From: Puccinia triticina
Lineage: Eukaryota > Basidiomycota > Pucciniomycetes > Pucciniales > Pucciniaceae
NCBI RefSeq assembly: GCF_026914185.1
Contig: NC_070558.1
Coordinates: 2,480,001 to 2,544,000, forward strand
DNA length: 64,000 nucleotides
Direction of reading: 5' to 3'
Part shown: positions 54,691 to 64,000 of the stretch, piece by piece
Layout of the letters: each line of letters starts with the position of its first letter
Position numbering within the stretch: the first letter of the stretch is position 1
Program-made: the position numbers and the translations under genes
Notes under the pieces: model-generated
Databases searched by the model: none
What the model was told of the DNA's origin: nothing
What the model saw: only the letters and a program-made list of their open reading frames with translations

Positions 54691-56070
54691 CCAAAAGGAC
54701 CGCAGCTGTTCTGCCCGCACTCCGCAGGAGAAACTGATGCGCAGCTCAGCTCGCCCTAACCCACATTCGAGCCCCATCATGACTCGTTCGTGTGCGATAA
54801 CCCCGTGACCGGCCTCTTTCATAGACTCCTCCGCCCGCGACACGATTCAGCTCGCCATGATACATATCCAGAAGCAAACAACCAGCAAATCTGCTTGGGC
54901 TCCCAGCTTTAGGCAACAGGTAAGCCTCCCCCTTTAGTCTCCTCAGATACTTCCCTCAATCTCCTCGAAATGATGAGCAACACACCCAACAGACATCTGT
55001 TGCAATCCTTCTGAGAACCTAGTTGAATTACTTCAACACCCAATATGAAGTCAACCTCACCGGGTGTCATTTTTATAATGCGTCTGATCCATGCCCACAT
55101 CACCCCTCCTAACCCAGTCTTCAACTCCTCGGGTTGTATTGCTCTCAACTAACTTGTATTCGCTTATATTTCTACTGAACAGGTTCTCTGCTAGGTTAGG
55201 CAACTGGGACACGTACAGTTGAATGCACGTAGAGTCTGACAACCGAACTCCTCATCTGAAAAGACGATCAGTCGTCTGTAGTTCTGCCTAGCGGATAAAT
55301 GTTTAGCCAGTGTTGGTTGGCTCTAAACTGTGAGGATTACGCTAGCTTTGGATCCGGATTATCTCTCTCTTTCAAACCAACGCTCGTGGTCGATTCACTT
55401 CCTAACCTTTTGCATTAATTGGTCAACAGGGACCGACAAGTACCGTTGAACAGTTGACCATAGTTTTTCTTTTCCCCCAGTAATACTCATCAGGTAGGAA
55501 TGTCAAACCCGCGTCAACTATGAATGTTTCCTTTTTTGAATTCACGACGGCGTTACTGGCCTTGATTGTAAATGATATGAAATTGCTCTAACAAATTCCA
55601 AGGACTCTGAAGTCTACCGATATTCAGGGTGCACTTTTGGCTCTCACGGGCCGTCAGATATTCTAAAAGGTCAAGTGCCAGCTTGCTTGACCTTTGCGCC
55701 GTGCCTTCCATTACATGCTCCGTCGGGCCGTCACAATAAGTTCATTACTCAGTTGTCCTGAACTTTGCGGTGTCTCATCGATAGCTACCGATGGGCAAAC
55801 AGTCACCCGTGGGGTCAAGATGAACCTGCGAGCAATCAAGTGTTGCCAGACAACCAACCAAAGATTGTTGGAAGAAGCTTTATCTAGGTTTGATCCAAAG
55901 TCATGTCTACCAGCCCTTCACAGTAACATAACCAGTCAGTTCTCAACCTGTATATTTCAGCACTTTCTGGTCCTGTACACTATGAAAAAGGGGGTTGATT
56001 AATTGACTCCCAAGAGTTACATTCCAAATCCCAAAACACATTTTTTGGGAGTCAGAATGTAATTCCGCCG
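54691..56070. other. Intergenic, no gene seen
   Basis: No convincing gene; a few frames of 60-100 codons without features. Confidence 0.4.
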
Positions 56071-56074
56071 CATA

Positions 56075-56251
56075 TGGTGTTCAAAGTTGGTTTGCACAAT
56101 TTTATGCATGCATAAATCATAAAATCATAAAAATATTTTGGTGAGCAAATTTTGTATTACATAATCAGACAGTCATGTCCCCTGCAGAAACAATTTTATG
56201 ATTTTATGATTTATGCATGCATAAAATTATGCAAACCAACTTTGAACACCA
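56075..56251. mobile_element. 177-bp fold-back MITE, TA-flanked
   Basis: Near-perfect 58-60 bp arms (TGGTGTTCAAAGTTGGTTTG against CAAACCAACTTTGAACACCA, continuing through TATGCATGCATAAATCATAA) around a 61-bp loop, with TA on each side. It abuts the next MITE within 5 bp. Confidence 0.8.
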
Positions 56252-56256
56252 TAATA

Positions 56257-56457
56257 GGGGGGTTCACAATAGGATAAAAATAAAACTTTAGAGCTAATTT
56301 TAAGGCCTTTATGAACAACTTTTTAAAAAATAAAGACATTGCTCTGATTCTCAGGGGATACCCAGTCCTGTACACCTTGCCAGATTTTTAAAAATTTGTT
56401 GATAAAGACCTTAAAATTGACTCTGAAATTTTGCTTTTATCCTATTGTGAACCCCCC
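56257..56457. mobile_element. 201-bp MITE of the GGGGGTTCAC family, TA-flanked
   Basis: Ends GGGGGGTTCACAATAGGATA and TATCCTATTGTGAACCCCCC are a 20-bp perfect inverted pair flanked by TA (in fact TAATA on both sides). The interior AAGGCCTTTATGAAC is shared with the copy at 2565-2706. Confidence 0.85.
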
Positions 56458-56459
56458 TA

Positions 56460-57249
56460 ATAGAATGGGAGTCAAAAATGTAATTTTACAAAAATTTACA
56501 AAAAAAAGAAAAGAAAAAATATCACTTCTCACTGGGACGCCCAAAGCGCACCAAAATTTTACAGCGGGCAGAAACCCCTTTCAAGAGCACATGGTGAACT
56601 GCACGGTGTTAGCACACCCCATTAATGGGGTCTACCCTGTGGGTATAATTTGGTGGATTCACTACAAAGTAAATCCACCAAAACATTAGTGCAACAGATA
56701 CTAATCCTAATTTTACTCAAAAAACATGCAAAACTAGATGGAAAATTCTTGTTGCAGGAAATTTTATTTTCCTGGGTTTCCTGAACCGCGACCGGCATCA
56801 TGTATTGTTTGGAACCCCCTTTAATTTAAGTGGATCCAAAGCCAAGAAGCTCAAGATTCATGGCCCACGGGGCCAAACCATGCCATATTTGTGTTATTGG
56901 AAGTATTTTGGTGCGTATGACAAGTTTGTATACACCAAAACCCAAGATCAGCTAAGATCACTCGAGAACTGCCCCTTTGCCAAACTTTGCAATCAAGTCC
57001 CTCTCCCTGCGATTGAAGGTTGTTGGGCACACCTGGACAAGGTTCCGCACAAGAGTGTGGATTTATTATAACGTGTTTTTTTTGGACACCCCCTCATGGG
57101 GAGGCTTGTCCAAATAGTCTCTGGAGACTTGAAGTTTGCTGATTGGTGTGGGTGAGTTGGGTTAGGTTTGCTGGCTTGTACATACAGGCCCCTGGAATTC
57201 CCCGCCCGCCTGCTGGCCGACACTCACCACCCACCTGCGCCGGCGTTGA
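56460..57249. other. Upstream region of the lysyl-tRNA synthetase gene
   Basis: No gene recognised. Contains a few short hairpins (for example CCCATTAATGGGG near 56618). Confidence 0.4.
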
Positions 57250-60097
<2,848 letters not shown>

Positions 60098-61167
60098 AAA
60101 AATGTTCTTGTGGCTGGCTTTCGCACCTCTCTTCTTACAGCCATCATTACTAGTAACAAACAAAACCCGTGTTTTTTTTTCCTCATGAGATAACCAAACA
60201 AATGCTTGGAATAAAAATAAATTCAACAGCATTGAGAGGATTGGAAAAATTACCGCCATCTACCTGTGGTAGGAATCAAGCCGATGGAGACTTTGGGTGG
60301 TGAGCATTGTGGGAGGGAATCTTGAGAACTGACGAGGAAGAAATAGATCAGTACTGGAGTTTTGAATGACAGTGTCAGTTGCGGGCCAACATTGGGACCA
60401 AAGAAGCAGCCAAGTATGATTTTTGAAGTAAATTAATGGATGCCTTGATGTTGGTTCTAGAATCTATAAACAGGATCTAACATGGAACCATTTTCATTAG
60501 TCATATTTTTGCCATGGGTGCGATACCCCTGGAGCCTGAGAGACATATGTATAGAAACCAGTGAGCTCCAGCATGGAGTCCCACTTGGCTTGCATGGCTT
60601 GATGGAACACACAAAGAAGGATGTGATGTAGATGTAGAAAAAGCTGGTCTGGCAGGTGAGGCTTGAAAATTGGATGAGTTATTTTGGGTTCTCTCAGGCG
60701 GGAACAAAAGTCCCTCCACCAGGGGTGACTTTGACACACTCTCCAGAGAGTGCCAGAGTCTAATTTTATGTTTTTCTGGGTCAGATGTGGATTAGGAAAT
60801 GATTGATAGATTTTTCAGAAGTCAATGGGAAGTGTGTCAGAAGTGATGTGGAATTGTCATTGCACCTTGTGCAATGTTGTATAGAACCATTTCATTCTCT
60901 AAGAATAACTTAATTACAACCTATAATGAAATGATAGTTATTCAATGCCCAATGATTAATCATTTATGGTGAATTTCTGTTGATCAATTTCTCTATGTGC
61001 AAGGGGTTTCACACAATGTGAATGTGACTAACTGGGGCTTTAATGGCTTTCTGACCAGTTTTTACTTGTCATGGAGCTGTGAAAGGCCCCTCTGGTGACC
61101 TGTGACCCCAATGTACACGCGTACTCAAAGGTGACATTGGTGAAGTGGAAAGCAGATCACATGCAAG
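60098..61167. other. Downstream of KRS1, no gene seen
   Basis: No gene recognised. A 45-bp segment (60706-60757, CACACTCTCCAGAGAGTGCC) recurs inverted at 63086-63131. Confidence 0.4.
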
Positions 61168-61174
61168 TGCATAG

Positions 61175-61659
61175 CAACAGTGGGCCGCTACGCTACACTA
61201 CGCTATTTCAGCGCTACGCGTTAGCGTAGCGGCAAAAAGCGCCCACAAATTTTGAAAAGCGTTAGCGCGCTGTTAGCGCCGCTACGCTGCGCTAATTTTC
61301 AATGGCGCTAACAACGCGCAGATTCTTTGTTAGTGTTAGCGCGCCGCTACAGTCGCTAAGCTACGCTACGCTGCGCTACAATGTTTTTAGCGGAAAAAAG
61401 GCCTTTTTTCCGTTAAAGGCGCTGTAGCGCAGCGTGAGCAGCGCAGCGCGCGCTCTTTGGCGCCCTCTGTGTGTAGCGTTAGCGCAATTTCTCAAATATG
61501 TGCTAACGCTACGCTAACAGATAAATTAGCTGCGCACCCTGTGCGCGTAGCATTAGCACCGAGATGGTGCAATTCCGCTAACGCTACGCTAAAATTTAGC
61601 AGAATTCCGCTATGCTACACCACGCTAACGCTAGAGTTAGCGTAGCTGGCCCACTGTTG
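61175..61659. mobile_element. 485-bp MITE, second GCTACGCTA copy, 7-bp TSD
   Basis: Ends CAACAGTGGGCCGCTACGCT and AGCGTAGCTGGCCCACTGTTG are inverted. The left target copy TGCATAG is at 61168-61174. The right copy was split by the adjoining hAT-type MITE; it is found intact at 62339-62345 once that MITE is removed. Interior rich in GCGTTAGCGC palindromes, as at 49325. Confidence 0.85.
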
Positions 61660-61664
61660 TGCAT

Positions 61665-62335
61665 TAGAGCTGGTCAAAACAAACCCATTGCGGGTACCGG
61701 CTAGTGGGTGCGGGTGCGGATGCGGATGCCTGGGATTCCGGGAAGAAGCCTGCGGGTATCCGGGTAGTTCAATCCACACCCGCCCACCTCTTTGGCTGGA
61801 AGGCCTGATCCCTTCCGGTTGCCAAGTTTTTACAGCCTTGGCAGCCAGAAAGACCCACCTAGTCACCAATGACAGACAACCTCAGCAACCAGGAGGGATT
61901 CCTTCCGGTTGCCGGGGCTGTATCTTGGCCACCTGAGGGAAAAAATCATCCCAGATAGAAAGGTTAAAAAACCTTGGTGACCAGAATGTATCCTGGTCAC
62001 AAAGGTTATAAAAACCTTGGAAACCAAGAGGAAATCATCCTGGTCGCAGAGGTTGAAATAACCTCGCCGCACGACCAGAAGGTAAGCTCCTGGTGGCCAA
62101 AGTAACCTTGGCAACAACAAGACAACCTCCTGGTTGCTGAAGTAACCTCGGCAACAAGAAGACAACCTCCTGGTCGCCGATGTAACCTTGGCAACCAGAA
62201 GATGAAGTGGCAGGTACCCGCAAATACCCGTGCGGGTACCGCCTGTACCCGCTCCACGGGTGCGGATGCGGATGCGGGTGTCTCATGTTACCCAAAAAAG
62301 GCTGCGGGTACCCGGGTTCAAAGCGACCAGCTCTA
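61665..62335. mobile_element. 671-bp hAT-type MITE, 8-bp TSD
   Basis: Ends TAGAGCTGGTC and GACCAGCTCTA, with TTGTGCAT directly outside both (61657-61664, 62336-62343). GGGTGCGGATGCGGATGC subterminal repeats lie in both ends, and a CCAGGAGG/CCTCCTGGTT palindromic array fills the middle (about 61790-62210). No coding sequence. Confidence 0.88.
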
Positions 62336-62614
62336 TTGTGCATAGAGACATTGGAAAACAAACAAACACAAAAACAACTCACAAGCTTATATGTGTTAAG
62401 AAGCCAGGATTCCTAGCTGAAATCTGTTAACACACACCTCCAAGCTTGACTTGACTCATATTTTCACCCTATTTTCACCTGCCTTTTTTATGGAAATATG
62501 CCAAATCAGATGGGCCTTTCACATCATTCTAACAGGGGTGTACAAGTTGTTGATCTGTGGGAGGCCCAACCTGCAATTTGCAACAAACTTGTATGCACGC
62601 ACATGAGGGTAATA

Positions 62615-62791
62615 GGGGGTATCAAATATGACTGAATCCACCATTACATAATTGACAGGTTTGAAAAAACCCACCATTTTTAAAATATGCTGGTCCTTCT
62701 TCTACCCCATTTTGGGAACCACTGGTGACAAAATTCATTTTTGGCTAATTGACTGGTTTCTAATTGTGGATTTCTCATATTTGATACCCCC
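62615..62791. mobile_element. 177-bp MITE with GGGGGTATCAAATATGA ends, TA-flanked
   Basis: The 17-bp ends GGGGGTATCAAATATGA and TCATATTTGATACCCCC are perfect inverted repeats flanked by TA (TAATA on both sides). The G-run and TA context match the 2565 and 56257 elements, but the rest of the TIR differs, so it is a sister subfamily. Confidence 0.8.
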
Positions 62792-62799
62792 TAATATTA

Positions 62800-64000
62800 G
62801 CAAAGTGAAAACAATCACCACATTCATGAGCATGTAAATAATATGAATTGAACACCAAGAAGTCATCTCAATCAAACAAAATTTCAAATGGAATTATTAT
62901 TTGATTGTGGCCATTGTGTCTTAGTGTTTTCAACTGTGTTCCAGTTGACTTATGCATGACTTCTGGATGATTTATGTATTAATCCAGGATCAGTTTCAGA
63001 TCAGTTGTGGATAAGTCCCAGCATTGTTCATTACTTCTTACACTAATTTGAACAAAGGCATCCAGCACATTTAAGGAAAAAGGGTATGGTATGGCACTCT
63101 CTGGAGAGTGTGTCAAAATCTCCCCTGGTGCTCTGGCAAAGCCTTACTTGGATAAAGTTCCATGAAGGTGAAGGCAAAAAATTTTTAGCTATGCAACATC
63201 AATTGGATGGGTAATGACTGATGATGATACACAGAGAAGATCGTGCTGATAATTATATGAATGCAAACTTTCTCCTCAAGAGAATCCACAGCTTGTTTGA
63301 ACTGTGTCTTGTTTTAATTTCCCAGAGGAGCTCTAGAGGCTCATAAATAGTACGGGAGGTGATAGTTTAGAATAGCAGTAGAGGCGCATAGTATGGGGGC
63401 AGTGATGATAAGGAGGGTTACAAAGCTATTTCACGACCACATCAAAAACTGGAAGACATGCCTCCAGGCAAGCAGCTCTCCGGAAGAGCTCAAAGCTGTG
63501 AAAGCTGTGCTGGAGAGCCAGAAAGCGGCCCCAAAATTCCTCTCCAAGAAGGAATTAGAAGCCTTTGTAGAGGGATGGAATCCTTGGCCGGTAAAGAAAC
63601 AGATGTTTCTGCCAGTGAGAACCTCCACAAAGAAAGCCCTCTCTTCCAATCAAGTTCTTGGGACCCCGTGAGTTTGGGAGCCTGTACATTTGCACTTGGA
63701 TACCTGGAGGTTTAGCTTCACAGTGTCCTTTTTACAAGGGAACCTTTTGCAATGGGGAAAATATGTGTATTTTTACACTCCATTCAATTTACGGGGCCAT
63801 GTACACTGTAAAATGCACTTTGTAAAATTCTATATCCCCTTATTTTACCCACTCCAGTTATTAATTTACTCTTGGGCAAAATTACAATTGTTTGTAGTGA
63901 TATATTGTTTTCTGTTATCTCATCAGAACAGAAAACTGGTTATTGAATTTCTGAGGAGGACACAATTGAAAAGGTATTTTTGATAATTATGTAAATACCC
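62800..64000. other. Window end, no assigned gene
   Basis: Mostly A+T-rich. One 92-codon frame (63393-63671, plus) has normal composition (for example KKELEAFVEGWNPWPVKK) but no recognised domain. It could be a real small gene, a first exon of one running past the window, or chance. Confidence 0.3.

Overview
The window reads as nuclear DNA of a basidiomycete fungus, most probably a rust (Pucciniales, Puccinia-like). This rests on compact genes with many short GT-AG introns (mostly about 45-130 nt), conserved basidiomycete housekeeping genes, a secreted effector-like gene, and a heavy load of hAT, Tc1/mariner-type and MITE insertions with recognisable target-site duplications (TSDs). The species cannot be fixed from sequence alone. 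All exon models were spliced by hand from splice signals, phase and family knowledge; no alignment was run.

Layout. 0.26-1.3 kb (-): KDEL receptor ERD2. 3.15-4.64 kb (-): inositol polyphosphate 5-phosphatase. 6.3-9.56 kb (-): RhoGEF (DH-PH) protein. 10.9-13.0 kb: a solo LTR and a decayed hAT element. 14.5-17.7 kb (+): GPI ethanolamine phosphate transferase 3 (PIG-O/GPI13), extremely GC-rich. 19.0-21.8 kb (+): a 925-aa P-loop NTPase with a possible nuclease end, resembling the Crinkler-type effector class. 22.0-27.8 kb: a 5.8-kb element with about 370-bp terminal inverted repeats and TA flanks. It holds a Tc1/mariner-type transposase with one nonsense codon and, on the other strand, an intact 747-aa gene of unknown function. 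28.3-29.4 kb: a duplicated scrap of the PIG-O 3' end, split by a solo LTR with a perfect TSD. 29.5-33.3 kb: a hAT element with an apparently intact 926-aa transposase. 34.0-36.1 kb (+): an unrecognised coiled-coil gene. 36.8-40.35 kb (-): importin Mtr10/transportin-3, head to head with SmE (40.6-41.15 kb, +). 42.0-43.5 kb (+): AONS-like alpha-oxoamine synthase. 44.9-47.3 kb: a hAT deletion derivative carrying a nested MITE. 47.3-52.4 kb: MITEs, palindromes and a LINE-like remnant. 52.6-53.6 kb (+): secreted effector candidate. 53.8-54.7 kb: an array of palindromic repeats. 56.0-56.5 kb: two abutting TA-flanked MITEs. 57.25-60.1 kb (+): lysyl-tRNA synthetase with two in-frame starts. 61-63 kb: nested MITEs.

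The host genes are unrelated housekeeping functions (secretory pathway, GPI anchors, signalling, nuclear import, splicing, translation, biotin-type metabolism) with no operon-like logic. The element-rich stretches between them hold the new material: the two-gene TIR element, a CAACRNTGG-ended element group with 7-bp TSDs, and three arrays of tandem palindromes.
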